Source: Symbiodinium natans (Eukaryota > Sar > Dinophyceae > Suessiales > Symbiodiniaceae). Taken from it: 64,000 nt of DNA. The notes beneath the pieces are model-generated. The model was not told the DNA's origin, did not search any database, and saw only the letters and a list, made by a program, of their open reading frames with translations. A program made the translations under genes and the position numbers. The stretch covers positions 95,340-159,339 of the forward strand of contig CAJNDS010000352.1 of the NCBI GenBank assembly GCA_905221605.1, in the 5' to 3' direction. Shown here in pieces: positions 1-11,444 of this stretch. Numbering within the stretch: position 1 is the first letter of the stretch; every line of letters begins with the position of its first letter.

Positions 1-847
1 CCGTAGCGAGGGAAGACATGCTTGCCAACGCCGCGTGTCGACCTTTTGGCCCGAGTCGAGAGTTCATGGGATTATTCGGTTGAGGGCTACCTTAAGTAAG
101 AGCCCAAAGCCTCTGTTTTGTAGGTTACCTAGGAATCGCACAAAACCCTACTTATCGGATATGCGCCGCGTTTTGAAAGCTGCTGCCCGCGCCATGTCTG
201 GCCATTCCGGAGGACTGGTTATGGCACATGACTGCATATGTCTCTTACATCTGATACCCAAAACAGCTTCATATCTTCATGGCGCCAGAGGCCAGGGCAA
301 TGTTCAACCGATCTTGAAGCCTGAAGGCTCGACAGCACCCAGAGTTTAAACAATGGAGCGTCTCCAGGACCCGGGCTTCCAGCCTCGCGCCATTTGGCTG
401 TCGAGGAGTGAAAGCCTCTCGGCGTTCTTCACCCTAAGCCCTAAACCCTAAACCCTGTTTCCCAGTGTTGAGGGATAGGTCCCGTCCGGCGACGAACCAG
501 ACATGGATATGTGCCAGCTCTGCACAGCTTGGGCACCAACTGAACCGTAGAACTGGGGACATATACCCTAGCTACTATCTCCCAAATTAAGGTGTATGAT
601 GGTGTATGAACCATTTGAACCATAACCCCTTCTACGGCGTATCCGCACCCCAAGATATTATGCAACAGCCAGGTTCTACTGAAGCATCCCATTTCTGCAT
701 TCCACGATGACAAAGAGTAAAGTCTGATTGATGTTTTTCGCAGCACTGATTCATGCGTTGGACTGTCACGGTACGACATGCATCTGACCCCTGCAGATGT
801 AGACATCCGGAACTGCTCTTCCTGTCATGTAGCGATGTAGTTGGTGC

Positions 848-953
848 TAAACTCTAAACCCTCAACCCTCAACCCTCAACCCTAAACCCTAAACCCTAAA
901 CCCTCAACCCTAAACCGTAACCCTAAACCCTGGGCCCTAAGCCCTAAAACCCT
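848..953. repeat. Interstitial telomere-like heptamers (CCCTAAA/CCCTCAA mix)
   Basis: About 15 heptamers, mostly CCCTAAA with CCCTCAA and single-base variants. The same slot in unit 2 (14816-14989) is almost pure CCCTCAA and in unit 3 (33363-33412) is short and mixed, so the tract is an inherited part of the unit that has evolved separately in each copy. A shorter tract lies at 431-457. Confidence 0.9.
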
Positions 954-2610
954 TTGGCCATGCTTGCTTGCTGCGTTGCGTGGCAGGAGCCTTGTCCCTT
1001 TGACCTGACGCGTGGCTTTCCGCTTGGCTTGGTGCAGAGCATCCTCACAGTCAGGTGGGCTCGAGGAGGCGTTGCGGAGGTGGAGGCGAGTGTTTGGTGT
1101 CTTGGTAGCCCAGTGGTAACCTTTTCCCCTTTTTTTGGGTTCAAGGTTCCCTTATAAATTCTCCAACCAAGAAAGTGTGCCCTGAATGTTAATATGGTTA
1201 CTGGGGTACCAAGGTGTAGCAGGCGGATTCCTATTGAAGTGGCGGCTGACAGCCTGTAGAACCAACGGAGCCGGAGAGCCTGTGACCACATGAAGCCAGC
1301 CAGCTATGTTGGCTGTTGGGCCAGTTTAGGCTCAGACATTTCACTGTTCGTCCAGAATGCTCAGCTACATCTCCGCCCAAGCGTCAGCGTGTGCAGAGAC
1401 CCCATTCCTCGAATCAACGTGAACATGCTGCAGCAGAACTGCGGTGGCACTTTGCGCCGGGAGTGGCATGGCATCTGTCTAACCTCATGACAGCTTCCTA
1501 AGAGCTCCCTGAGAACTCGAGCTCTCAGAGTCTAAGAGCTCGCGCTAGAGGCAAAGCACGCAAGCACCCAAAGCACGATCTTAGCACTTCGCTGCTGCCG
1601 AAGCCTCGTTGCACGCTGTGCGAGCGCTTAGAGAGCTTGGAATGGGCTGAAGGGTCCGCCTTTCGCTGCATCGGGGGGAATCTCATACGCGGGGTCGTGG
1701 GAGAAAGCGCTGACACAGGGTGTCTCGACACGGTCAGCAGGGCCCCACTCAACCATGAAGTTCCTGAGTCTCTACTCGTGCGAGCAGTGCGAGCGGCTCC
1801 TAGCCTGCGCAGTGCAAGATGCGACATGACGCAAGTCGGAGCACGAAGCAGGCGATGGCCATCAGAGGACGCACAACCGCTTGTCAATCCCTCGATGCAG
1901 TTCGCCAGCTCTCATTGCAGAGATGCTGCAGACCGTGCGCGAGCGAGGAGGCAAGGGATGTGAAGCCTGCTCCCATGTCCTCAGGCTTGTGTGATTGCCA
2001 TGTCTGTGTGCTGGACCACCTTCGCATTGTCTTAAGTGCTGCTCGTCGCCGAGCGGGAAGGCTGCGTCCCGTCGTTGCTGTCCCCGTGACTGTAGTTTAC
2101 ATGAGTTTACGAGACGTAGCGTCCATGCTTCTAAGGCCCTTCATGAAGTGCGAGCCTGAGCCTCGAGTGCTTGTCCTGCTTTGAGAAGAGCCATGCAGGG
2201 CCAGAAAAGGCCATGATCGTCCCCGAGATCTGGCCCTGTGCTGACATCGTGCTGCTCGCCACGGCTGGGTGCCCAGGAGCTGCTTTGATGGTAGACACTA
2301 TTTGCACATGCATGATCGACGCTCGTTGCAGAGCCATACGTATGGCGGCAGTGACAATCTGACCACCGGCGCCTCGGCGCGGCAGTGCGCGTCAAGTGCA
2401 TTCGCAGGCAGACATGGATCGTTTTCATATGCTCTTCACTCGAGCGATGCTGTGCTACTTAACATTCGCGCCTCGGCTTTTGCAGGTTTTGCAGGGCTTT
2501 CTCTAGCTCAATGATAGCGAGCTGGCCCTAGATCCCCCCAACATGACCTTGAAAAGAAGATGCACGAGCTCACTTGATTTGTGCTCAATGAGAGGTCCTT
2601 CCAACTTTTC

Positions 2611-2728
2611 TAAGCACCCCAAAACCCTTCCCCGGCACTCGCCTGCCTCCATCCGGCGGCTCGTGTGTGGCTTCGGCGTGCGAATCGGAGGCTTCTTCGG
2701 TGGGCGATGCGGAGGCGGGACGCGGGAG
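2611..2728. repeat. Dispersed Gly-rich-reading repeat R1, copy 1
   Basis: Carries the recurrent string around catccatccaactgctcg and gatgcggaggcgggacaagg, here diverged. Related copies lie at 17222-17345, 19211-19290, 35586-35648, 37170-37273 and 53905-54130. One frame reads Gly-rich (GGFGG-like), but no frame stays open across the copies, so I treat it as repeat DNA and not as a gene. Confidence 0.6.
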
Positions 2729-2755
2729 AACGCCAATTTGAGGGTACAAGTGGCG

Positions 2756-3092
2756 AGGTTAAGTCGTATCTTTTTGCGTAAAGTCCTATCTTGGGCACGT
2801 GCACACTGTGGATTCGCGAATTCCAGGATTGGTCAGAGAACCCACTTGCACCCCAAGCAGAAATCTCATTCACGCTGACAAGAATGTGCTCGCCTCCCAG
2901 GCGTGCGGTGACAAGTGCGTATTTTGGATGTGCGTCCGGAACATGCGCGTGCGGCGTGTGCACATTGGGGGAACGGCTTCAACATATGTCTCTGTGATGC
3001 GATTTTACGTGGGGTGATGTGACTCCACTCGCAGCCGTGTGTCACTGCGGAGATGTAACTTCACACGCAAAGATGTGTGATTTGGCCCCTTG
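2756..3092. repeat. Dispersed element E2, copy 1 (about 337 bp)
   Basis: Starts near aagtcgtatct and ends near ccccttgta. It contains several internal short repeats built on gatgtgactt, gtgcacac and cacacgc. A second copy at 44126-44421 has about 45 bp less and sits inside core C, at a place where cores A and B have different sequence. It looks like a mobile or copy-and-paste segment, but no terminal repeats or target duplication could be confirmed. Confidence 0.6.
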
Positions 3093-3227
3093 TAAAGTCC
3101 AGCGCCCGGAGGGATTTGAACTTTAGCCATTTCAGACCCAAAGCAGATTCAGGAAATTTGTGTGATTTGGAAGTCGGAAATAGCTCAATTCTTCATCCAC
3201 CAGGCCCTAGGCAGTGTGTGCATGCCT

Positions 3228-3678
3228 ACCCTAAGCCCTAAACCCTAAACCCTCAACCCTAAACACTGTTTGAAAGCTCCGCAAAAACAATTTTCTGCAC
3301 AGGGGGTCAGCTGGGCAGGTTCGGAAGGGGGCGGGAAGCCGCAACCAATTCACAGGCAAGTTTCTTTGCTGGCAGGAAGACCAGAGCCCAAGAAGAATCC
3401 AAGGATTTCCAAGAAGTTCTGTAGATGTCTCCCTAAACCCTAAACCCTACACCCTAAACCCTAAACCCCAAACCCTAAACCCGAGAGAGGCGGGGGAAGG
3501 TTCCGGTGTGTGGGGAAGGAGGAGGCTTAGGGTTTCGAACTTAGAGGATGACGCATTTGACCAACCCTGACTGCAGGCCGCTTCTTCGACTTCCGGGGGT
3601 TTACAGGTACCCCTTTTCTACCCCCCCTAAACCCTAAACCCTAAACCCTAAACCCTAAACCCTAAACCCTAAACCCCA
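3228..3678. repeat. Cluster of three interstitial telomere-like tracts
   Basis: Tracts at 3228-3267, 3430-3482 and 3625-3678, all in CCCTAAA orientation. The third is nearly pure over seven heptamers. They are separated by about 150 bp of unrelated sequence. No coding sequence is seen in 3092-4140. Confidence 0.9.
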
Positions 3679-4802
3679 ATAAAGGGACCCACCAAGTTAT
3701 ATCTTTCAGTGAAAAATGCAGAGTGGGTCTTCCTTTCAAGGAGGACTCTACCCTAAGCCATGAAAACCGAACTCGTTTTTCAACTTTGCGAGAGGGGGGC
3801 AGGGTCGCGCATTGGCTGAAAAGTAAAGCAAGCTCACCCAATGAGCAAAGGTTAGCCTAGATTCGTTCACCGAAATTTTATTCTGATGCAGCCAGTGCTC
3901 TGCTATGAGTCGCCTTGCAAGTGAACCAGCAACCGGGTGCGCGCATCGGCAAGGGAAGCCGGGTGCCATCATGCTTTGATTCTGGGATCTCATCAGGCGC
4001 CTCACTCCCGCGCAATCTTCATCTCGCCATGACCACCATGACACAGCACCTGACTAAACTCATGCACCGCTCCCGCTTCAAGAGGTGTCGGGGTGCCCTC
4101 TCCATTTGTGGCCTGCAGGCACACGAACAAAGTGAGTGAGCTAGTTCTTCAAGAGCTGTCTCAAGACGTTGCCCTGATGTCAACAGTTGAAGCCTAGGAG
4201 TCTAGATGTTCAGAGCACTCGCCCAGTGAACTGCTGCACGGTGGCATATGTGGGCGCTTGTCACATCTTGTCACCTCTTCCACTGCCATCAGAGGGTGGT
4301 TCTTAGCCTCCCAGATGCCGGCTCTTGGGATGTTGCTTCGAAGTGTTTTGGGTGCAATGGGTTCCGCGACCTCAGCGTGCCTTGGGGCCTCGAGGCCCAA
4401 GGTCGCCATACTCTCCTGCAGATCTTCCCGATGCTTTCCGGCTCGAAGGCTCTGCACCGTGCTGCCGTACCCTGTATAAAGATTCACAGGGGGCAGATGC
4501 CGCCCCCATGCAAGCAGTTCGTTGCCGAGGCACACCCGCGTTCAACTGCTGACAAAGCAGTGCCGAGCTGCAGGATTGAGCCCGCCAAAGCATCTCTCTT
4601 CGCATGAGCTGGGCCTTGGTTTCGCTGGCCCACCCTCGTCGCCCCTGAAGCCAGGATCGTGAAACAGCGGCTGCGCAAAAGAGGCCTGCGTTCCAGGTGG
4701 GCGAGTTGCTTTCGCAAACGAATGTGGCGCGCTGCGCGATTGGGGTTGGGGTGACTATATATACTATATACACTGAACCGGTGACAAAAATCTGCTGCTT
4801 GT

Positions 4803-7712
4803 AGAACCACTTTGCTGGCTGGCACAAATCTCGAAGCCTGGGAATGTTTCTTGTGGGGAACATACAGCTTCAACAGAGAACCGGTTCACGTCCGTCGTGA
4901 CTGCGAGACAGGCTTGACTGCGAACATCGGAAGAAGAATCCGACAGTTTTGTGCGAAGAGTCCTCCGGCAATTCTTCTTCGTCTTTCCAAAGATTCTAGG
5001 CAAGGTCTTTAAATCCCAACATGCGCCCTAAAGTCGCACGCTGGCAAGTGCTGTCAACGTGCGGTGCTCTTCCCGTACCACGGTCGCCTACTAACCGAGG
5101 ACCTTGTAGTTGCATGGAGAATCCAGAAATCGTAATCCCACGGCTCGGGAGCTCATTCAAAACATCGCAAAATTTTGCAACCCTGAATCGAGCGGTTTCC
5201 ACCCCTCGCGGACCTGGTCCACCCGTTTCTCGACCCGGATGCGGCCGGCACCCTCCTGAGCACCCCAACGGCGGGACCTACTTCCGCGGCACCGCGCGCA
5301 GAGCCTCGCGAACCTGGCGGCTTGGGAAGACCGGGATGGCGGCTTAATGAGGTTTAGGGTTCAGTGTTTTGGGTTCCGGGTAGAATAGGCTTCGGGGCGA
5401 GAGTCTGAAAGCCTCCTAATCAAGCCAATCTCCCCATTCTGGCCATGAGTCCAGTGAGGCACGTGCCCTGATGCAGGCTCAGGTCTGCGAAGCTGCTTTG
5501 TTGCTCTGGAAGAAATGGAAGTGGAGTTGACTCGAAGCCGTGCAAGCCCAAACCCCTGAACTTCAAACTGTGGCAGGACCTTGTGTCAGTGCTTCGGGGT
5601 TAGAGTCTAGAGGTCCCTTAGCCATGGCCAGTTCGTGTTGCCAATTTGCTGGCTGGCACAAACCTCGAAGCCTGTGAATGTTTCTTGTGGGGAAAATACA
5701 GCTTCAACAGAGAACCGGTTCACGTCCGTCGTGACTGCGGGACAGGCTTGACTGCGAACATCGGAAAAAGAATCCGACAGTTTTGTGCGAAGAGTCCTCC
5801 GGCAATTCTTCTTCGTCTTCCCAAAGATTCTAGGCAAGGTCATCCCAACATGCACCCTAAAGTCGCACGCCGGCAAGTGTTGTTATGGGGAATCCGGAAA
5901 CCGAAATCCCACGGCTCGGGAGCTCATTCAAAGCATCGCATAAGTTTGCAACCCTGAATCGAGCGGTTTCCACCCCTCGCGGACCTGGTCCACCCGTTTC
6001 TCGACCCGGATGCGGCCGGCACCCTCCTCAGCACCCGAGCGGCGGCCCAGGCCGCGCGCCAAATTGAGCTTGGCTGCTGGCGGAGCCTCGCGAACCTGGC
6101 GGCCTGCAAAGACTGGGATGGCAGCAAGATGTCGCACGCCGCACCCACGGTCGTGGACAAGAGCGCAGACGAGACGCTTCTCACCCAAGGCCCTAGGAGC
6201 CTTAAACCTTTCTTAACTGGGGGCTTAATGAGGTTTAGGGCTCAGTGTCTTGGTTTCCGGGTAGAATAGGCTTCGGGGCGAGAGTCTGAAAGCCTCCTAA
6301 TCAAGCCAATCTCCCCATTCCGGGGGCAATTCCGGGTTTCAAGATGAGGGGGGGGAGTAAAAGTCGGGGAAAGGAGACGGCTAAAGTTTGAACTTACACT
6401 GCCTCCTTCTATCGCAGCGGAGGCTATAGAACGGTCTTGTGGCAACCTGCACGTGGCTAAGATGAGTCTACACCAAAGGGCCGCACATATTGCCTGCGTC
6501 ATGCGATGCCAGCTCTACACGTATATGCGGTGGCATGCTGCATGTGACGAGCTTGGCGAAAGCCTGGCCATGAGTCCAGTGAGGCACGTGCTCAGGCCTG
6601 CGAAGCTGCTTTGTTGCTTTGGAAGACATGGAAGTGGAGTTGACTCGATGCCGTGCAAGCCCAACCCCCTGAACTTCAAACTGTGGCAGGAACTTGTGTC
6701 AGTGCTTCGGGGTTAGAGTCTAGAGGTCCCTTAGCCATGGCCAGTTCGTGTTGCTAATTTGCTGGCTGGCACAAACCTCGAAGCCTGTGAATGTTTCTTG
6801 TGGGGAAAATACAGCTTCAACAGAGAACCGGTTCACGTCCGTCGTGACTGCGAGACAGGCTTGACTGCGAACATCGGAAAAAGAATCCGACAGTTTTGTG
6901 CGAAGAGTCCTCCGGCAATTCTTCTTCGTCTTCCCAAAGATTCCCAGCAAGGCCGTTAAATCCGAACACACGCCCCAAAGTCGCACGCCGGCAAGTGTTG
7001 TTATGGGGAATCCGGAAACCGTAATCCCACGGCTCGGGAGCTCATTGAAAGCATCGCATAATTTTGCAACCCTAAATCGAGCGGTTTCCACCCCTCGCGG
7101 ACCTGGTCCACCCGCTTCTCGACCCGGATGCGGCCGGCACCCTCCTCAGCACCCGAGCGGCGGCCCAGGCCGCGCGCCAACTTGAGCTTGGCTGCTGGCG
7201 GAGCCTCGCGAACCTGGCGGCCTGCAAAGACTGGGATGGCAGCAAGATGTCGCACGCCGCACCCACGGTCGTGGACAAGAGCGCAGACGAGACGCTTCTC
7301 ACCCAAGGCCCTAGGAGCCTTAAACCTTTCTTAACTGGGGGCTTAATGAGGTTTAGGGCTCAGTGTCTTGGTTTCCGGGTAGAATAGGCTTCGGGGCGAG
7401 AGTCTGAAAGCCTCCTAATCAAGCCAATCTCCCCATTCCGGGGGCAATTCCGGGTTTCAAGATGAGGGGGTGGAGGAAAAGTCGGGGGAAGGAGACTGTT
7501 AGAGTCTGAACTTACGCTGCCTCCTTCTATCGAAGTGGAGGCTATAGTCGTCAGAACCTTCCCTTCAATGTCGACTCTCTACGCACTGGCTAACATCCAA
7601 ACGGTGCCCATCATCGCTGCCAAGGGCGTCGCTCTCTTGACAGACGTCAGAGGCAATGCCGATGGCTTCACGGCCGCTGTGCATGCTGCATGTAACGAGC
7701 TTGGCGAATTCC
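4803..7712. repeat. Tandem array of a ~1.12-kb unit (about 2.6 copies)
   Basis: Three copies of a segment beginning near ttgctggctggcacaaa lie at about 4812, 5646 and 6759. The last two are near identical, and each is preceded by a short dispersed repeat S1 (5441, 6565; a further S1 follows at 7712), giving periods of about 1124 and 1147 bp. The first copy is shorter and more diverged. Open frames in the array (for example minus 6720-7091 and plus 5646-5957) are interrupted differently in each copy, so there is no sign of a maintained gene. Confidence 0.8.
5441..5543. repeat. Short dispersed repeat S1, first copy of the tandem array
   Basis: About 100-150 bp with the landmarks catgagtccagtgaggcacg, ctgcgaagctgc and ggaagtggagttgactc. 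Other copies: 6565-6655, 7712-7850, 24759-24911, 25067-25205, 41719-41861 and a partial one at 40880-40970. The size suggests a SINE-like element, but no convincing pol III A and B boxes or poly(A)-type tail were found. Confidence 0.6.
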
Positions 7713-8952
7713 TGGCCATGAGTCCGGTGAGGCACGTGCCCTGATGCTGATGCAGGTCTGCGAAGCTGCTTTGTAGATATGGAAGTGGAGTTGACTCGAA
7801 GCTGTGGTCACCGAAGCAGGTGGCCGGCAACCGTAATGCCACACGTCAAGGGTATGTCGTGGGCTCATTACTCAGCTTTACGCCCTACAACGCCTGGAGA
7901 CACCCACTCTCACTGCTTGGCCTTGGGCAGTCAAAGGGGCCCTAAAAGAGCTGCTTGTGCTTGCCCGAGCCATCGGCCCTTACACGGGAGAACCTCTGTG
8001 GACTCGAAGTGATCTGTGGATGAGACCCGGCTTGCAATGAAGGATGCTCCAAAGACCACAATTCTAAAGCTTGAAGCCAGATATAGCCTGCAGCCTCTAT
8101 AGATGTTGGGGGTGTCCGGATTTTCCGGCTGGGCCTGTGAGACGAAGGGCTGAGACTGGCACGCGCCTGATGTTGAAGGATTAAAATCGCCTCTCCGGGC
8201 CGAGGATTCGGAGGACTCTATACTTGCCTATCATGTGATGTCGTAGCCGAAAGAGAGTGTGAAGGCCACTGCACAGTCGAATCTGGTGCTTCTTGTCGCG
8301 CGCTCCTCGAAAAGCTGGCGGCTCCAGATGCGACGTGCACTGCCCGGCAGCCGGGAGCCAAACGACTGGCACGCGTCAGGTCTGAAACGCTTCAGATCCC
8401 ATTGAAAGCGCCCTGGCCCGCGGCGCGGCGGAAGCCGCGCTAGAGGAGCCCTTCTGAACCTTCTTCTGGCTCTCTTACACAGGTAGCTTCTTGAGAGGGT
8501 CTAAAGCCCCAAAGGGTCCCCCCCCTGATCCTATCCCCCTAGGATGAGAGTCGAGGCCCCAGGGGCCGAACACAGAGAGCAGCTCAGGAGATGGCCTTTG
8601 CGCAGCCGAAAGGCTGGCAGCGGACGGTAGACTTCTACATCCTCTGCAAGCCGTCCCTTTGTTGGGCCACCCCATAATGGAGACTTAGGCTTGCTACACC
8701 CATTACAGTTGTCAGTTTCGGTCCCGCGCAAGCCCTTCTTGTGCCCCCGGCACACATGACCGTGAAGCCATGATGTTCAAAGACCAGGCGTGCAGCAGAA
8801 GGAGGCTGGCAAAAGATCTTTGTCTGGGGGAGCGGTCGCGCATGGTAGTCTTGGGGCTAAACCGTTGCCTCTGAGAATTTGGAGGTGTTATCGTCGGGGG
8901 CTTGCCCATCACTTTCACACTCCCTTCGCGGCGGGACCCCGTGGCACGGCAG

Positions 8953-9342
8953 ATGTCGATTAGTTTTGGGAGGGCTACCGACCACTTCAACCCCAAAATG
9001 CTGTTAGATGCCAAGTGCAAGGAGACGACGTGGGGTTTTGTCTTAAACGACCCTGCCTCTTTAATCCGGCATGAGCAAGTCATAGCATGCTGGAGGCTAG
9101 AGCATCACGCTTGTGCTGATTGCCTCCGTTGGCCAGCTGCTTCCACATGCTGCGGAGGCATGATGTGCGCTCAGCACCGCTTCCGGCCATCGACAAAAGC
9201 CTCGCCCTCCACATCCTGCCTCCAGCTCGTGCTGCGTAGGTCCTCGTTTCCTGCGTTCAGAGCCAACCAGCACTTTTGTCTTGACAGGTCATCGGGCACC
9301 ACAGTGCAAAGCTCCCTACCGTGTGCCTGCGCACCTGCCTGA
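8953..9342 (+). CDS. Candidate Cys/His-rich protein, core A copy (129 aa)
   Basis: Unrecognised. The frame opens at an ATG shared by all three copies and stays open to a stop at nearly the same place: 129, 130 and 131 codons in cores A, B and C. A cluster C54-x2-C57-x8-C66-C67-x4-C72-x2-H75 resembles a small zinc-binding knuckle. C54, C57, C67, C72 and H75 are kept in every copy, while C66 is Arg in core C. No domain family could be named. The opposite strand is also partly open, so coding status is unproven. It could instead be an exon of a larger spliced gene. Confidence 0.3.
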   Translation: MSISFGRATDHFNPKMLLDAKCKETTWGFVLNDPASLIRHEQVIACWRLEHHACADCLRWPAASTCCGGMMCAQHRFRPSTKASPSTSCLQLVLRRSSFPAFRANQHFCLDRSSGTTVQSSLPCACAPA

Positions 9343-9374
9343 GTGGGGCACGTGCGGGATAGCTCACCCACGTC

Positions 9375-9677
9375 ATGTTTTGCTGCTTGTGCCAGCTGCG
9401 CATGCACTTTCCGACACCTGCTGACTTTGTACTTACAGCCAAAGCCGCTTCTGGCTCCAACCCTTCCCGGAAGGCCTGCAAATATGTAAGCGCTCGCAGG
9501 AGCTCCATGCAAGCTGCACGCAGTACTGGCACAGCGAAGGCTTGCTTAGCCCGGCAGGCTCTTCTCCACACATGCATGCTTCCTTGGCAGGTAGAAGCTG
9601 TTCATCTCCTTGCTCGCGTCTGTGCTTTCTCGCTCCTTGTCTATGCCTCCTGCTTCCAAAGCCATAAGCACACCTAG
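9375..9677 (+). CDS. Weak candidate frame downstream of the Cys/His-rich frame, core A
   Basis: A 100-codon frame (non-ATG opening) with a basic middle (RRSSMQAARSTGTAKACLAR) and a hydrophobic end. The first two thirds match in cores B and C. In core C a 2-bp difference near 44017 shifts the frame, and in core B a 178-bp insertion changes the downstream sequence. A pyrimidine-rich cttccttggcag at about 9580 could be a splice acceptor. The minus strand (9257-9577) is equally open, so neither strand is established as coding. Confidence 0.15.
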   Translation: MFCCLCQLRMHFPTPADFVLTAKAASGSNPSRKACKYVSARRSSMQAARSTGTAKACLARQALLHTCMLPWQVEAVHLLARVCAFSLLVYASCFQSHKHT

Positions 9678-10198
9678 GAGATGATGTCAAAGGTTGGTGT
9701 TTTTCAGTGTGTAGACCAATCGCAAGCTGCCACTGCGCGCAGCACGTAGGCCTAAGGACGAGCAGCCGCTCCGCAATTGCAGACTGCCGGGCCTGCACTT
9801 GCAAGCATGCAAGCGACTCACTCGAGTAGTGCTAGGACTTGCCTGTGCTCCAGAAGGTTTTGACGCACAGTTATGGGATCTGTCACAACGCCGGCCATAG
9901 CTTCGCTGGTCTCTGTCGACACCCTGGATACTTCGGGTACTCTGGATACTCGATTCTATAAGTCCTCTCTCGTTACCCGACGGCTCCCCGCCCCAACTTC
10001 TTCGACTCTGTCTCGATGTCTTTGCCTTCCAGGAGAAAGTTTGGAGACCGGGACAAGTGGTCGAGCTGCTTCACCCCTCCCCTGAAATCTCCACATTTGT
10101 TGGGGCAGGCTTGTCCACGCGGCTTTGTGTTCTCTCCGTTGCGTCTTAGCGGCTCATGCGTGAACTTCTTCCTGCATCCATCATGGGGCTCTGCTTAG

Positions 10199-10546
10199 AT
10201 GCGGAACTTGCAGACAGATAGATATACAGGTTTTAACATGCATAAACATTGTGCCGTGGTTTCGGTGCGGAGCGGTCCACCACCGGACACGACGACCACA
10301 CCACGGCAGCAAAATGCGTCAGCCGGCACCGACAGTCTCCGACCTTCCACGCCTGCTAGGTTCGTAGCGGTGTTCGCAGCACTCGCTCCCAGCACGTGGT
10401 CCGGGGAGGCTGCGCCGATGCCGCTGATGCCGGTGGGCCACGAGATCGAGGCGGACCTGTGCGACTCTGACGCTTGTCACACGTGCCACCTCTTGTCAGT
10501 GAATGTGGTACCCGCAGCTTTGGCCGCGTGCTTTCGTGCAGCATGA
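10199..10546 (+). CDS. Candidate signal-peptide-like protein with CxxCH, core A copy (115 aa)
   Basis: Unrecognised. From residue 27 (PPPDTTTTPRQ) to the stop the frame matches cores B and C codon for codon without indels. Residues about 54-72 form a hydrophobic stretch ending GEAAP, like a secretory signal or membrane anchor. Residues 93-97 read CHTCH, the haem-attachment pattern CxxCH of c-type cytochromes, identical in all three copies. The start is uncertain: core C lacks an upstream ATG, so this may be an exon. It overlaps the next frame by 44 bp in another phase. A five-residue CxxCH can be coincidental, so haem binding is only a suggestion. Confidence 0.3.
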   Translation: MRNLQTDRYTGFNMHKHCAVVSVRSGPPPDTTTTPRQQNASAGTDSLRPSTPARFVAVFAALAPSTWSGEAAPMPLMPVGHEIEADLCDSDACHTCHLLSVNVVPAALAACFRAA

Positions 10547-10940
10547 GCATGCATGCGACTTCGGCCCCATGCAGGGCTCTGCGTGCCATTTGCCCTACCA
10601 AAAACAAACCCGGCGCCACCTTGTGGCGCCACTGATTGGGATGATCGGGCTGCTGACAGCCCTGTGGACTTCAGTCCCGTGTGCCAGCCGAGCTTGTGAG
10701 TTCGGTGGAATCTGTGTGTCTCGGCCTCCTCACCTGGAGCTCAAGCGAAGAGGCTCCTGCTTTCCTGGCCAGCTCAGCCTAGACAGCACTAGCGGCTCCC
10801 TCACATTGCGACCCAAAAGGGGGCCTGAAAGCAGAAGCTTCCAAGCAGGTGCGCTTCTCCAAGCTTGTGCCTGCGCTTATTTGCAAGACGACGGAGGCGA
10901 TGCCCGGCAGCTACCGCAGATGGATGTGTCGATTTGCTGA
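10503..10940 (+). CDS. Candidate single-membrane-span protein, core A copy (145 aa)
   Basis: Unrecognised. The opening ATG (MW then QxWPRA) and the stop (DVSIC end) are the same in all three cores. Core B has the same 145 codons. Core C has 125, through separate indels that leave the frame intact: two codons more near residue 20 and a net loss of 22 codons in residues 80-113. Residues about 39-58 (HLVAPLIGMIGLLTALW) are hydrophobic enough for a membrane span, with Cys at 60, 65 and 71 just after. In-frame indels with a kept stop are the best sign of past or present coding in the cores. It starts inside the preceding frame. Confidence 0.35.
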   Translation: MWYPQLWPRAFVQHEHACDFGPMQGSACHLPYQKQTRRHLVAPLIGMIGLLTALWTSVPCASRACEFGGICVSRPPHLELKRRGSCFPGQLSLDSTSGSLTLRPKRGPESRSFQAGALLQACACAYLQDDGGDARQLPQMDVSIC

Positions 10941-11402
10941 TCCATGGCCATTGTGGCTTCAGAGCCACAAGCCTCTAGCCTCTTAAGCCATCGAAAGCCG
11001 GCGAAGGCTTCGGGCCTTCCATCTGCATTGCCTCTCTCCTCGGCACGACTTGAAGGTCGGCGTGCCACGCGACTGCGTGCCGAGCCTCTTCATCCCACTT
11101 CCACGCGCACTTTGCCACGGAAGTCGCGTGCCTACAACGCCCTTCTCTCTTGCGGGTGAAGTTGACCTATAAGCTCCGCCTCAGCTGCAAGTCTGTCATG
11201 CATAGCCTGCATAGGGGTGTGGTATGCACGGGTCTTTCAGGCATTTTCAAGGTCAGAAGCCGGGTTGAGCCGCTCGTGCCGCTCGGAGCGCACTTCGGCC
11301 GTCTCTCTCCCAGCTTTGTGGAAACCCGGCTCGTCCCGCGCAGCACACGGAGCCTGCTGTTGCTCGGAGAGGTGACACTGACATGCTCCCACACTCGGCG
11401 CG

Positions 11403-11444
11403 CCCCTGTGCACCGCGCCCGCGCCCCTGCGCACCGCGCCCGCG
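11403..11444. repeat. 21-bp minisatellite, two units (core A)
   Basis: GC-rich unit cccctgcgcaccgcgcccgc plus one base. Two units here, four in core B (30100-30183) and at most one degenerate unit in core C. The unit length is seven codons, so copy-number change does not shift a frame read through it. Confidence 0.8.

Noticed and set aside
385-410. gccatttggctgtcgag, similar to part of the dinoflagellate spliced leader (also at about 14330 and 33055)
   Set aside because: One base short in the T run and wrong at both ends; it recurs only because it is part of the repeated unit.
3098-3130. Minus-strand string gttcaaatccc resembling a tRNA B box
   Set aside because: The flanking bases do not form a T stem and no acceptor, D or anticodon arms can be drawn around it.
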